From assembly GCF_011777495.1 (NCBI RefSeq), contig NZ_JAATJS010000003.1:310001-374000 (forward strand): DNA of 64,000 nt, written 5' to 3'. The notes below the pieces were generated by a model. The model made no database searches and had not been told where the DNA came from. It saw only the letters and a list, made by a program, of their open reading frames with translations. The DNA is from Microvirga terricola (GTDB lineage Bacteria; Pseudomonadota; Alphaproteobacteria; Rhizobiales; Beijerinckiaceae). Below, one piece after another: positions 15,235 to 23,608 of this stretch. The position numbers were made by a program, and so were the translations under genes. Position 1 is the stretch's first letter, and each line of letters begins with the position of its first letter.

Positions 15235-17586
15235 ATGAACGAGACCATGAAGATTGATGCGCTCACTTTGGCCTCTGCGGGAGAGGTCGAATCTCTCCGC
15301 CACATTCGCCAACCGCTGCCACATGATTCCGGCCCCAAGCACGTGCAAGGCGCGGCGCAGTACATCGACGACATTCGCGAACCGGACGGCACACTGCACA
15401 TCGCGCTCGGCCTGACATCGAAAGCGCGCGGACGTCTTGTTTCGCTCGATCTCTCCGCTGTGCGCACCGCGCCCGGCGTCGTCGCGGTGCTGACTGCCGC
15501 CGACATTCCAGCCAAGAACGACATTTCACCTGCCTTCGGCGACGATCCGCTCTTCGTTGAAACCCAAGTCGATTTTCTCGGGCAAGCCGTCTTCGCCGTC
15601 GTCGCAACGGAACGCGACAGCGCTCGTCGTGCGACGCGCTTGGCGAAAATGGAGATCGAGGCCGAAGCGCCGAGCATCACGGTCGAGGATGCGCTCGCGC
15701 GCGGTGAAACCGTGCTGCCGGATTACGCCTTTGGCCGGGGCGATGCGAAGGCCGCCATTGCTTCATCGCCATGCAGGCTCGAAGGGCAATTCCGCATTGG
15801 CGGGCAGGAGCACTTTTATCTCGAAGGACAGGTCGCACTGGCGATCCCCGGTGAAGATGGGGATGTGCACGTCTATTCCTCGACCCAGCATCCAACGGAA
15901 GTGCAGCACGTCGTAGCGCGTGTGCTCGGCATCCCTGATGCCTATGTGACCTGCGAAACCCGCCGCATGGGCGGCGGCTTCGGCGGCAAGGAAAGTCAGG
16001 CGACGCAATGGGCCGTCACCGCTGCGCTCGCCGCGCGCGTGACAGGCAGGCCATGTAAACTGCGCCTCGACCGCGACGACGATTTCGTTCTCACTGGCAA
16101 GCGGCATGATTTTCGTTGCGATTGGCAAGTGGGCATCGACGGTGAGGGGCGCATTCAGGGCTATGAGGTCGAGCATCTCGCCCGCTGCGGCTATTCGGCT
16201 GATCTGTCGGGCGGTGTCGTGGACCGCGCGATGTTTCACTCCGACAACGCCTATTGGATGCCCGCCGTCCATGTCGGTTCGAAACGGCTGAAGACAAACA
16301 CGGTCTCGAACACCGCCTTTCGCGGCTTCGGCGGCCCGCAGGGCATGCTCGCCATCGAGCATGTGATGGACCAAATCGCCTGGGCGACGGGGCGCGACCC
16401 GCTCGACGTGCGTTACGCCAATTTCTACACGCCGGGGCAGAACATCACCCCGTTCGGCATGGAGGTGGAGGAGACCGATACGCTCTTCGGCCTCGTGCAG
16501 ACGCTCGAGCGCACGTCCGATTATCGTGCGCGCCGTGCGGAGATCGCAGCGTTCAACGCCACGTCTCCCATCATGAAGCGCGGACTTGCGCTGACGCCTG
16601 TGAAGTTCGGCATCAGTTTCACGCTGACGCAGCTCAATCAGGCGGGCGCGTTGGTGCATGTCTATCAGGACGGCTCCGTGCATCTGAACCACGGCGGCAC
16701 CGAGATGGGGCAGGGGCTCTATATCAAGGTGGCGCAGGTGGTGGCGGAGGAATTCGGCATCGCCATGGAGCGCGTGCGCATCACCGCAACGACAACCGCG
16801 AAAGTGCCCAACACGTCGCCCACGGCGGCATCGTCAGGCTCCGATCTCAATGGTATGGCCGCGCGCGTTGCGGCAAGCGCCATTAAGGCGCGTATGACCG
16901 CTTTCGCCGCCGAGGCCTATGGCGTGTCAGAGGATCAGGTGGAGTTCCGGGACGATCACGTCTTCGTCGGAAATCACAGCCTGCCCTTTACCGAACTCGC
17001 CAAGAAATGCGTGCTCGCCCGCGTGTCGCTCTCCGAGGCCGGTCACTACAAGACACCGAAGATTACGTGGGATCGCGCGACCGCGACGGGGCGCCCCTTC
17101 TTCTACTTCGCGTATGGCGCGGCGTGCTCTGAAGTGATCGTCGATACGTTGACTGGCGAAAACCGGCTTCTGCGCGCGGACATTCTGCATGATGTCGGCA
17201 AGTCCCTGAATCCTGCCATCGACATCGGTCAGATCGAGGGCGGGTTCGTGCAGGGCATGGGCTGGCTCACGACGGAAGAGCTGGTGTTCGGCAAGGATGG
17301 CCGTCTGCTCACCCACGCGCCGTCGACCTACAAAATCCCCGTCGCTTCCGATGTGCCTGCGGATTTCCGCGTCGCGCTTTATCCTAACGCTAATCGCGAA
17401 GAGACGATCTATCGCTCCAAGGCTGTCGGCGAGCCGCCGATCATGCTGGCGAACAGCGTCTTCTGCGCGCTGACCGATGCGGTGCATTCGCTCGATCCCA
17501 CAAAGCCCGTGCCGCTTGATGCCCCCGCGACGCCGGAGGCGATCCTGCGCGCCTGCGAGGCTTTGCGCGGGAGGTTGTTGGGGTGA
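15235..17586 (+). CDS. xdhB: Xanthine dehydrogenase large, molybdopterin-binding subunit
   Basis: A 783-residue catalytic subunit that hydroxylates hypoxanthine or xanthine to urate at the Mo site. Family motifs include 'RMGGGFGGKESQ', 'AFRGFGGPQGM', 'GTEMGQGLYIKVAQ' and, near the C-terminus, 'KAVGEPPIMLANS', whose Glu is the catalytic base in characterised enzymes. The a/b hammerhead domain occupies about residues 30-140. The ATG at 15235 is preferred to upstream in-frame starts that would overlap xdhA. Its last 4 bases overlap the start of xdhC (GTGA), so translation of the maturation factor is coupled to it. Confidence 0.97.
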   Translation: MNETMKIDALTLASAGEVESLRHIRQPLPHDSGPKHVQGAAQYIDDIREPDGTLHIALGLTSKARGRLVSLDLSAVRTAPGVVAVLTAADIPAKNDISPAFGDDPLFVETQVDFLGQAVFAVVATERDSARRATRLAKMEIEAEAPSITVEDALARGETVLPDYAFGRGDAKAAIASSPCRLEGQFRIGGQEHFYLEGQVALAIPGEDGDVHVYSSTQHPTEVQHVVARVLGIPDAYVTCETRRMGGGFGGKESQATQWAVTAALAARVTGRPCKLRLDRDDDFVLTGKRHDFRCDWQVGIDGEGRIQGYEVEHLARCGYSADLSGGVVDRAMFHSDNAYWMPAVHVGSKRLKTNTVSNTAFRGFGGPQGMLAIEHVMDQIAWATGRDPLDVRYANFYTPGQNITPFGMEVEETDTLFGLVQTLERTSDYRARRAEIAAFNATSPIMKRGLALTPVKFGISFTLTQLNQAGALVHVYQDGSVHLNHGGTEMGQGLYIKVAQVVAEEFGIAMERVRITATTTAKVPNTSPTAASSGSDLNGMAARVAASAIKARMTAFAAEAYGVSEDQVEFRDDHVFVGNHSLPFTELAKKCVLARVSLSEAGHYKTPKITWDRATATGRPFFYFAYGAACSEVIVDTLTGENRLLRADILHDVGKSLNPAIDIGQIEGGFVQGMGWLTTEELVFGKDGRLLTHAPSTYKIPVASDVPADFRVALYPNANREETIYRSKAVGEPPIMLANSVFCALTDAVHSLDPTKPVPLDAPATPEAILRACEALRGRLLG

Positions 17587-18545
17587 GGGTCTGGCGGCAT
17601 CTCGCCGATCTTGTGGCCAGCCATGGCGCTGCCGCCCTTGTCAGCGTGCACGAGGTCAAAGGCTCCGCGCCGCGCGAGGTCGGCGCGCGCATGGTCGTGC
17701 GGCCGGATGGGGCCTATCGCGGCACCATCGGCGGCGGGCAGCTCGAATTCCGCATGCTCGACATCGCCCGCGAGATGCTGGAGCGCAAGGAACGCTCCGC
17801 CCGCATCGTCGATCAGGCCTTGGGGCCGGATCTCGGCCAATGCTGCGGCGGGCGCGTCAAAGTCCTTATCGAAACCTTCGACCCGCAGGACCTGGCCGAC
17901 TTGAAGCCCCTGTTAACGGCGGAAGCCGAAGGCGGTGCTTTCCAAGTCGAGTGCCGGCTCGATCACGGCCGTGTCCGGCGAGAACTCTCCTCCGCCGTCG
18001 GCGATGACAGTTGGACCGAGTGGCGCGAAACCCATGGCGAGGCGCTGACCTCCGTCCTGCTCTTCGGCGCAGGCCATGTGGGCCGCGCACTCGTTCTGGC
18101 GCTCGCGCCGCTGCCGTTTTCCATCCGCTGGTTCGATGACCGTGAAGGGGCATTTCCGTCGCATATCCCGGGAAATGCCACCGCTATTGCCCTGCGCGAT
18201 CCGGAGGCTGAGATCGCGGAGGCCGATCCTCACTCGCTCATCCTCGTCATGACCCACGACCACCCCCTCGACATGGCAATCACGGCGGCGGCCTTGCGGC
18301 GGGGCTTTCCCTATGTCGGCCTGATCGGCAGCGCCACGAAGCGGGCGCGGTTCGAGAAGCGCTTCCGGGAACTGGGCTTAAGCGAGGGGCGGATCGGCTC
18401 GCTCGTTTGCCCCATCGGCCTTCCCGGCATCGTGGGCAAGGAGCCCGCCATAGTCGCGGCCTCGGTGGCCGCCCAACTCCTCCAGGTCCGCGAGCGCTTA
18501 AACTTCTCGCCTCTTTCCGCCTCAAACGATAAAAGCGCCTTATGA
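17583..18545 (+). CDS. xdhC: XdhC, molybdenum cofactor insertion factor for xanthine dehydrogenase
   Basis: A 320-residue protein that binds Moco, promotes its sulfuration and delivers it to XdhB. The N-terminal XdhC/CoxI domain has 'VKGSAPREVGARMVV' and 'TIGGGQLEF' with 'GQCCGGRVKVLIE'. The C-terminal Rossmann-like domain has 'LLFGAGHVGRAL', 'ALRDPEAEI' and 'YVGLIGSATKRARFEKR'. It overlaps xdhB at its GTG start by 4 bases and overlaps guaD at its stop by 4 bases. It is not part of the final enzyme. MoaA at 33.6-34.6 kb would supply the cofactor pathway. Confidence 0.95.
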   Translation: MRVWRHLADLVASHGAAALVSVHEVKGSAPREVGARMVVRPDGAYRGTIGGGQLEFRMLDIAREMLERKERSARIVDQALGPDLGQCCGGRVKVLIETFDPQDLADLKPLLTAEAEGGAFQVECRLDHGRVRRELSSAVGDDSWTEWRETHGEALTSVLLFGAGHVGRALVLALAPLPFSIRWFDDREGAFPSHIPGNATAIALRDPEAEIAEADPHSLILVMTHDHPLDMAITAAALRRGFPYVGLIGSATKRARFEKRFRELGLSEGRIGSLVCPIGLPGIVGKEPAIVAASVAAQLLQVRERLNFSPLSASNDKSAL

Positions 18546-19027
18546 CTGACCATAAGACAGAAGATCAGCGCTATCTCGCGCGCGCTGTTGCCCTTTCGCG
18601 CGAGCACATGAACGACGGTGCCGGGGGGCCCTTCGGCGCGGTGATCGTGCGCGACGGCAATGTTCTGGCCGAGGGCTGGAACCGGGTGACGTCCTCGAAC
18701 GATCCCACCGCCCATGCGGAGGTGACGGCGATCCGCCGCGCCTGCGAGGCGGTGGGCGATTTCGCCCTGCAGGGGGCGACCCTCTATACGAGCTGCGAGC
18801 CATGCCCCATGTGCCTCGCCTCGGCCTATTGGGCGCGTATTTCGCGCATCGTCTATGCCAATACCCGCGAGGATGCGGCGCAGATCGGCTTCGACGACAG
18901 CCTGATCTATGAGGAAATCCCTAAGCCCGTCTCCGAGCGGATCATTCCCATGGACCACGTGCCGAGTCTGGAGGCCAGGGCGGTCTTCGACGCCTGGGAA
19001 GCCAAGCCGGACAAGGTCACTTACTAA
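18542..19027 (+). CDS. guaD: Guanine deaminase (cytidine deaminase fold)
   Basis: A 161-residue zinc enzyme that converts guanine to xanthine, the substrate of the xanthine dehydrogenase encoded just upstream. The zinc site is seen in 'PTAHAEVTAIR' (His and catalytic Glu) and 'CEPCPMC' (two Cys). 'GGPFGAVIV', 'TSSNDP' and the C-terminal 'GFDDSLIYEEI' match the Bacillus GuaD type, whose C-terminal segment reaches the neighbouring active site of the dimer. It is not TadA, which has a different 'EPC' context and lacks this tail. The start overlaps the xdhC stop by 4 bases. Function is supported by both family and operon. Confidence 0.92.
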   Translation: MTDHKTEDQRYLARAVALSREHMNDGAGGPFGAVIVRDGNVLAEGWNRVTSSNDPTAHAEVTAIRRACEAVGDFALQGATLYTSCEPCPMCLASAYWARISRIVYANTREDAAQIGFDDSLIYEEIPKPVSERIIPMDHVPSLEARAVFDAWEAKPDKVTY

Positions 19028-19106
19028 GCCGCGTCCTCTCGACCATGGCTTTACCCGGCCATGGTGACTATCTTGACGACAAGTTCACATCTCACGCGAG
19101 AAAGCC

Positions 19107-19727
19107 ATGCCCTGCGCTGCCACCATCGTCCGTAAAGCCGCCGTCAAGGCTGACCGGGTCGTCGACACGGTCACCCTCGATTACGCGGCGCGCAATCGCC
19201 GCCATGCGACCTTGAGGGGCGAGGGTGGGACGGAGGTTGTGGTTGACCTCGACATGGAAACCACCGTCAACGATGGCGATGCGTTTCGCCTTAAGGACGG
19301 GTTGCTGGTGCAGGTGAAGGCTGCCGCCGAGCGCCTTCTGGAAGTGCGGGCGGAAAACCCGCTGCGTCTCACGCGCCTCGCCTGGCACCTCGGCGGCCAG
19401 CACGGCCTCGCCGAGATCACCAGCGATGCGATCTATATCGAGGACACTCCGGCCTTTGCCGAACTGGCACGCGGCCAGGGCTGCGTCGCGACGCCGGTGA
19501 CGCGGGCGTTCCGGCCCGAGCAGAGCCTCCATGTCTGCGATCATGACCACGGGCATCACCACCATCATGGTCACGACCACGGTCATGCTCATCATGACCA
19601 TCACGGACACGCGCATCACGATCATGGCCACGATGATCACAAGCACGACCATGCGCACGACCATCATCACGAGCACGGCCATGGCTGCGGATGCGGCCAC
19701 CATCACGGCCACAAGCACGATCACTGA
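19107..19727 (+). CDS. ureE: UreE-type urease accessory nickel chaperone with long His-rich tail
   Basis: A 206-residue protein. About residues 1-140 form the UreE N-terminal and metallochaperone domains ('VTLDYAARNRRHATLRG', 'LTRLAWHLGGQH', 'GVATPVTRAFRPE'-like 'GCVATPVTRAFRPEQ'). UreE delivers nickel to urease. The last 65 residues are extremely His-rich, with about 35 His mixed with Asp and Gly, and a 'GCGCG' pair of Cys, making a large metal-storage tail. No urease structural or other accessory gene is in this window; the gene instead follows the purine operon by 79 bases, whose end product urate can lead to urea. That link is inference. Confidence 0.9.
   Translation: MPCAATIVRKAAVKADRVVDTVTLDYAARNRRHATLRGEGGTEVVVDLDMETTVNDGDAFRLKDGLLVQVKAAAERLLEVRAENPLRLTRLAWHLGGQHGLAEITSDAIYIEDTPAFAELARGQGCVATPVTRAFRPEQSLHVCDHDHGHHHHHGHDHGHAHHDHHGHAHHDHGHDDHKHDHAHDHHHEHGHGCGCGHHHGHKHDH
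19530..19724 (+). repeat. Low-complexity His/Asp/Gly-coding repeat inside ureE
   Basis: The tail of ureE is made of imperfect short units of CAT/CAC, GAC/GAT and GGC/GCC codons. The codons alternate between CAT and CAC, so the sequence is not a perfect microsatellite, which suggests it is maintained by selection and not only by slippage. Length variation between strains would be expected here. Confidence 0.75.
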
Positions 19728-19733
19728 TCCGGC

Positions 19734-20204
19734 ATGTCCAAGACGACGCGCGCGACGCTCGCCTTGCAGCAGGCGGGCGTCGCCTTCACGGTCCACACCT
19801 ACGACTACGATCCGCAAGCCGAGCGCATTGGCCTCCAGGCGGCGGAGGCCATCGGAGCCGATCCGAACACGGTTCTGAAGACCCTGATGGTGCTGGTCGA
19901 TGGCAAAGCGGCTTGCGTGGTCGTGCCCTCCGACCGTGAGGTGAACCTGAAGAAGCTGGCGGCGGCGCTTGGTGGCAAGGCGGCGCAGATGATGAAGCCC
20001 GCCGATGCGGAACGGCTTACCGGCTATCACGTCGGTGGCATCAGCCCCTTCGGACAGAAGAAGCGCGTGCCGACCCTGATCGAAGAAACCGCCTTCACCC
20101 ACGCGAGCGTCTTCATCAATGGCGGCCAGCGTGGCCTTCAGGTGAAACTAGCTCCCGGCGATGCCGCCAAGGTTCTGGACGCGAAGAGCGCAGCGCTGAT
20201 CTGA
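19734..20204 (+). CDS. ybaK: YbaK/EbsC-family Cys-tRNA(Pro) deacylase
   Basis: A 156-residue trans-editing enzyme that hydrolyses cysteine wrongly attached to tRNA(Pro). The YbaK/ProRS editing fold is indicated by 'TYDYDPQAERIGLQAAEAIG', 'VLKTLMVLVDG', the key Lys region 'REVNLKKLAAALGGK' and 'GGISPFGQKK' near the substrate pocket, then 'VFINGGQRGLQVKLAP'. The length is normal for the free-standing protein. The ATG lies 6 bases after the ureE stop, so the two are probably co-transcribed though functionally unrelated. Confidence 0.92.
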   Translation: MSKTTRATLALQQAGVAFTVHTYDYDPQAERIGLQAAEAIGADPNTVLKTLMVLVDGKAACVVVPSDREVNLKKLAAALGGKAAQMMKPADAERLTGYHVGGISPFGQKKRVPTLIEETAFTHASVFINGGQRGLQVKLAPGDAAKVLDAKSAALI

Positions 20205-20316
20205 TCTCCAAGGCTGGGTGACATTGCCGCCTCGCGGAACCATCACCCCCGCTTCGACTTGGCTGGTGTGGGCAAGGGTCATCGCGATGCTGATCCTGCT
20301 TCCAAAGGGGATCGGC

Positions 20317-21333
20317 ATGGAAACCGCGCCCGCCACCACAGACAATGAGACCTTGAGAGGGGAGATCGAGCGTCTCGCGGAGCTGTTTCGTCAGGCGCCG
20401 GGCTTCATCGCGGTCATGCGGGGGCCGGATCTGGTTTTCGAGATCGTCAACGACGCTTTCGAGCAGGTCGTCGGCCATCGCGACCTCATCGGCAGGCCGG
20501 TGCGCGAGGCCATGTCCGAGATCGAGGAGCAGGGCTTCTTCGAACTGCTCGACGAGGTTTATCAGACGGGCCAACCCTTCGTCGGCCGCCAGATGCCCTT
20601 GCGGCTTCAAAGACAACGGGGAGGCCCGATCGAGGAAGCGTATTTCGATTTCGTCTATCAGCCCATCCGGGACCGGAGCGGGAAGGTCACGGGCATCTTT
20701 CTCGAAGGCAGCGACGTCACCGACCGGGTCTGGGCCGAGGAATATCAGCAGCTTCTCATCAACGAGCTGAACCACCGGGTGAAAAACACCCTGGCGACCG
20801 TTCAATCCATCGTCTCGCAGACCTTGAGGCACGCAACCAACCAGGCGGAAGCGCGTAAAGCCATCGAGCAGCGCCTGGCGGCATTGTCCCGCACCCACGA
20901 CATGCTCATCCGCGAGAACTGGAAAGGGGCCGAGATCCGCCAGTTGGTCGCCCAAACGCTCGAGCCGTTTCAAAGTGGGGCACACAAGCGATTCAACGTT
21001 GCGGGGCCGGAGCTCAAGCTGTCCTCCCGCACGGCGCTCGATCTGTCTCTCACCTTGCATGAACTCGCGACGAATGCCGTCAAATACGGGGCGCTGTCCA
21101 ACGATGCGGGCCGGATCGAGGTGATCTGGTCGGTCGACGGATCGACCGATCCACCCCACCTCCGGTTGCGCTGGGAGGAGGAGGGCGGTCCCCCGGCCCA
21201 TCCGCCCGACCGAAAGGGCTTCGGCTCCCGCCTCATCGAGCGCAGCCTTGCGCGGGATCTGGATGGCGAGGTCGCCATTGAATTCAGGCCGCGCGGTGTC
21301 GTCTGTACGATTGAAGCGCCGATTATCACCTGA
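20317..21333 (+). CDS. PAS-HWE-family sensor histidine kinase, soluble
   Basis: A 338-residue kinase without membrane helices. A PAS domain (about residues 15-135) is followed by a HWE kinase core: phospho-acceptor His153 in 'INELNHRVKNTLATVQSIV', the N box 'HELATNAVKYGALS' and the diagnostic Trp-Glu in 'LRLRWEEEGG', then 'GFGSRLIERSL'. HWE kinases are common in rhizobia and often respond to light, redox or general stress. The ATG at 20317 follows AAAGGGG and removes a spurious hydrophobic extension that would start at 20218. No response regulator is adjacent, so its partner must be encoded elsewhere. Confidence 0.88.
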   Translation: METAPATTDNETLRGEIERLAELFRQAPGFIAVMRGPDLVFEIVNDAFEQVVGHRDLIGRPVREAMSEIEEQGFFELLDEVYQTGQPFVGRQMPLRLQRQRGGPIEEAYFDFVYQPIRDRSGKVTGIFLEGSDVTDRVWAEEYQQLLINELNHRVKNTLATVQSIVSQTLRHATNQAEARKAIEQRLAALSRTHDMLIRENWKGAEIRQLVAQTLEPFQSGAHKRFNVAGPELKLSSRTALDLSLTLHELATNAVKYGALSNDAGRIEVIWSVDGSTDPPHLRLRWEEEGGPPAHPPDRKGFGSRLIERSLARDLDGEVAIEFRPRGVVCTIEAPIIT

Positions 21334-21439
21334 CGCATTTTTTCGTGCAAAACCGGCGCATTCGCCTTACATCGGCGCTATAGCCAACCCCATAACGGAC
21401 ATCCGAACCTGCACCGCCTTCGGGCGGAAGAGTAAAAAA

Positions 21440-22432
21440 TTGTTGTCACCAAAAGACATAGCCCTGAGCGTTGCGCCCATGATCGAATGGACGGACCGGC
21501 ATTGCCGGTCGTTCCATCGCGTTATGTCGCGCCGGACGCGGCTTTATACGGAGATGGTCACCACCGGGGCGGTGATCCATGGGCCGCGTGACAGGCTTTT
21601 GGGGTTTGATGACGCGGAGCATCCCGTCGCGGTGCAGCTCGGTGGGTCGGACCCGGCGGAGCTGGTCAAGGCGGCGCGGATCTGTGCCGATTTTGGTTAT
21701 GACGAGATCAACCTCAATGTGGGTTGCCCTTCGGACCGTGTGCAGAACGGCCGCTTCGGGGCCTGCCTGATGCTGGAGCCTGCTCTCGTGGGCGAGTGCG
21801 TCGCCGCCATGAAGGGTGCCGTCTCCCTGCCGGTCACAGTCAAATGCCGCATCGGCGTCGATGAGCAGGATACGGAAGAGGCGCTGAACCGGCTGACCGA
21901 GAGCGTGGTCGCGGCCGGTTGCGATGCGCTGACCGTTCATGCCCGCAAGGCTTGGCTTCAGGGCCTGTCGCCGAAGGAAAATCGCGATATTCCACCGCTC
22001 GACTACGATCGCGTCTATCGGCTGAAGCAGAAAAACCCTGATTTGCCGACCGCCATCAATGGTGGCATCCGCACCATGGCGGAGGTTAAGGAGCACCTGA
22101 AACACGTGGACGGCGTCATGCTGGGCCGCATCGCCTATCAGGAGCCGGAAATCCTTCTTGCCGTTGATCGCGAGCTGTTCGGCGAGGGGCCGCCCGTCGC
22201 CGATCCCTTCGAGGCGGTGGAGGCCTACGAGCCCTATGTCGCAGCGCAGCTCGCCGAGGGGCGGCGTCTCCACGACATGACCCGGCATATGCTCGGCCTT
22301 TTCACCGGACGCCCGGGGGCGCGCGCCTATCGCCGCCATCTGGCGACCGAGGCGACGAAGCCGGGCGCAGGGCTTGAGACATTGCGCGACGCGGTCGCGA
22401 AGGTGTCGCGGCTTTCTGCTGAGGCGGCCTGA
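21440..22432 (+). CDS. dusA: tRNA-dihydrouridine synthase A
   Basis: A 330-residue FMN- and NADPH-dependent enzyme that reduces U20/U20a of tRNA to dihydrouridine. The TIM barrel shows 'LSVAPMIEWTDRHCRSFHR', 'VAVQLGGSDP', the catalytic Cys in 'INLNVGCPSDRVQ', 'VTVKCRIGVD', 'LTVHARKAWLQGLSPKENR' and 'AINGGIRT', all typical of DusA rather than DusB/C. No ATG precedes the barrel; TTG at 21440 (or 21443) is taken as start because GGAAG lies 9 bases upstream and the family begins close to 'SVAPM'. The gene follows the HWE kinase after a 106-base gap. Confidence 0.94.
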   Translation: MLSPKDIALSVAPMIEWTDRHCRSFHRVMSRRTRLYTEMVTTGAVIHGPRDRLLGFDDAEHPVAVQLGGSDPAELVKAARICADFGYDEINLNVGCPSDRVQNGRFGACLMLEPALVGECVAAMKGAVSLPVTVKCRIGVDEQDTEEALNRLTESVVAAGCDALTVHARKAWLQGLSPKENRDIPPLDYDRVYRLKQKNPDLPTAINGGIRTMAEVKEHLKHVDGVMLGRIAYQEPEILLAVDRELFGEGPPVADPFEAVEAYEPYVAAQLAEGRRLHDMTRHMLGLFTGRPGARAYRRHLATEATKPGAGLETLRDAVAKVSRLSAEAA

Positions 22433-22536
22433 GGCCGATCGCGTTTTCCTTTTCACAGCCTTTTCGCCCGGCTTGCCCCGGAAGGCTTTCTCCGTCAGAG
22501 ATCGAAAAACACGCCGCCTCAAAAGAGATTCCCGCC

Positions 22537-23388
22537 ATGTTCGGAATATCCCTCCTCGACCTTTCCTGGCTTGTCGTTGCGCTGCTTGCGGCGGGGGCGA
22601 TCACGGGCTTGCTGGCGGGCTTGTTCGGGGTCGGCGGCGGCACGGTGGCGGTGCCGATCCTCTATGAATTGTTCCGCATCGTCGGCGTGCCGGAAGAAGT
22701 GCGGATGCCGCTTTGCGTCGGCACATCGCTCGCTATCATCATCCCCACTTCCATCCGCTCCTTCATGACCCATCGCGCCAAGGGCGCGGTCGACATGTCG
22801 ATCCTGAAAGTCTGGGCGGCGCCTGTGGTCATCGGCGTGGCGGTGGGGAGCTACATCGCCCGCTACGCACCGGCCGAACTTTTTAAGGCGGTCTTCGTCC
22901 TCGTGGCGGGTGTGGCCGCGATCCGGCTTCTCTTCGGCAAGGATACCTGGCGCTTTGGCCTCGACATGCCGGCGAAGCCCATCACGGTGTTTTACGGCTG
23001 GGTGATCGGCTTTCTCTCGGCCCTCATGGGCATCGGCGGCGGCCTTTTGTCGAACATGTTCATGACGTTCTACAACCGCCCCATCCATCAGGCGATTGCG
23101 ACGTCCTCCGGCCTCGGCATTCTCATCTCCATTCCCGGCGCACTCGGCTATATCTATGCCGGCTGGCCGCGCGCTGCGGAGTATCCGAACGTTCTGGCGC
23201 TCCAGTTCCCGCTCGCCATCGGTTATATCTCGCTTCTCGGCTTCCTGCTCTTCATCCCGACCAGCACCTGGATGGCCCCCGTCGGCGCGCGTCTGGCGCA
23301 CCGGCTCTCGAAGCGGCGTCTTGAAGTGGCGTTCGGCACCTTCCTGCTTCTCATCTGCGCTCGGTTCGCGATCAGTTTGTGGGTCTAA
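22537..23388 (+). CDS. TauE/SafE-family (TSUP) membrane permease
   Basis: A 283-residue integral membrane protein with about eight hydrophobic helices. The two repeated halves each carry the family's Gly-rich turn: 'GLFGVGGGTVAVP' near residue 30 and 'ALMGIGGGLLSN' near residue 165. 'CVGTSLAIIIPTSIRS' and 'ATSSGLGILISIPGAL' are matching helix motifs. TSUP proteins export or import sulfite, sulfoacetate, taurine-derived or other organosulfur anions, and the substrate here cannot be predicted. It stands alone, 104 bases after dusA. Confidence 0.9.
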   Translation: MFGISLLDLSWLVVALLAAGAITGLLAGLFGVGGGTVAVPILYELFRIVGVPEEVRMPLCVGTSLAIIIPTSIRSFMTHRAKGAVDMSILKVWAAPVVIGVAVGSYIARYAPAELFKAVFVLVAGVAAIRLLFGKDTWRFGLDMPAKPITVFYGWVIGFLSALMGIGGGLLSNMFMTFYNRPIHQAIATSSGLGILISIPGALGYIYAGWPRAAEYPNVLALQFPLAIGYISLLGFLLFIPTSTWMAPVGARLAHRLSKRRLEVAFGTFLLLICARFAISLWV

Positions 23389-23463
23389 AATCAGGCATTG
23401 GCAATTTGTGGTTGCCGAACAATGCGCAACTATTGGTTGTTTTCGCCTGCTGGCGAGAACCCA

Positions 23464-23483
23464 AATGTGTGCGCGTGCACATT
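23464..23483. promoter_or_regulatory. 20-base near-palindrome upstream of the small-protein array
   Basis: Bases 23464-23483 pair end to end: AATGTG with CACATT outside, and C-G at the centre, with only two G-T type mismatches in 10 positions. It lies about 145 bases before the first small-protein gene and upstream of the likely promoter, where an activator or repressor could bind. The symmetry is visible; the role is inference. Confidence 0.35.
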
Positions 23484-23523
23484 GGCGGAAGCAGAGATTT
23501 AAATTCTTTGCGAAAATAGTTGA

Positions 23524-23529
23524 TATAAC
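23524..23529 (+). promoter_or_regulatory. Possible -10 element for the small-protein array
   Basis: TATAAC occurs in an AT-rich stretch 80 bases before the first start codon. No convincing -35 hexamer stands 16-18 bases upstream, so an activator or an alternative sigma factor may be needed. Transcription from here would give a leader of about 70 bases containing the fold described at 23546-23602. Confidence 0.3.
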
Positions 23530-23545
23530 GTTTCATAAAAAATAA

Positions 23546-23602
23546 CCTCCTTGTGCGCTTCGGCCTTCCAACGGTCGGCGCGTTGGTAAATCCCGAAGGA
23601 GG
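23546..23602 (+). promoter_or_regulatory. Anti-Shine-Dalgarno leader fold upstream of the small-protein array
   Basis: CCTCCTT (23546-23552) is perfectly complementary to AAGGAGG (23596-23602), which is the ribosome site of the first small-protein gene (ATG 23609). Between them CCAACG (23568-23573) pairs with CGTTGG (23581-23586) over a 7-base loop. Together they make a two-tier hairpin that would hide the ribosome site. Such folds act as RNA thermometers or respond to a ligand or protein. Complementarity is seen directly; regulation is inference. Copies 2 and 3 have exposed GAGGAGG sites and lack this element. Confidence 0.5.
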
Positions 23603-23608
23603 GAAAAC

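Noticed and set aside
13701-15680. 659-codon minus-strand frame opposite xdhA/xdhB
   Set aside because: The plus strand has all Fe-S and FAD motifs of XdhA; the antisense product is Arg/Ala-rich and without family traits.
23399-23416. Terminator for the TauE/SafE gene
   Set aside because: The GGCAA/TTGCC stem is five pairs only, with no T-run.
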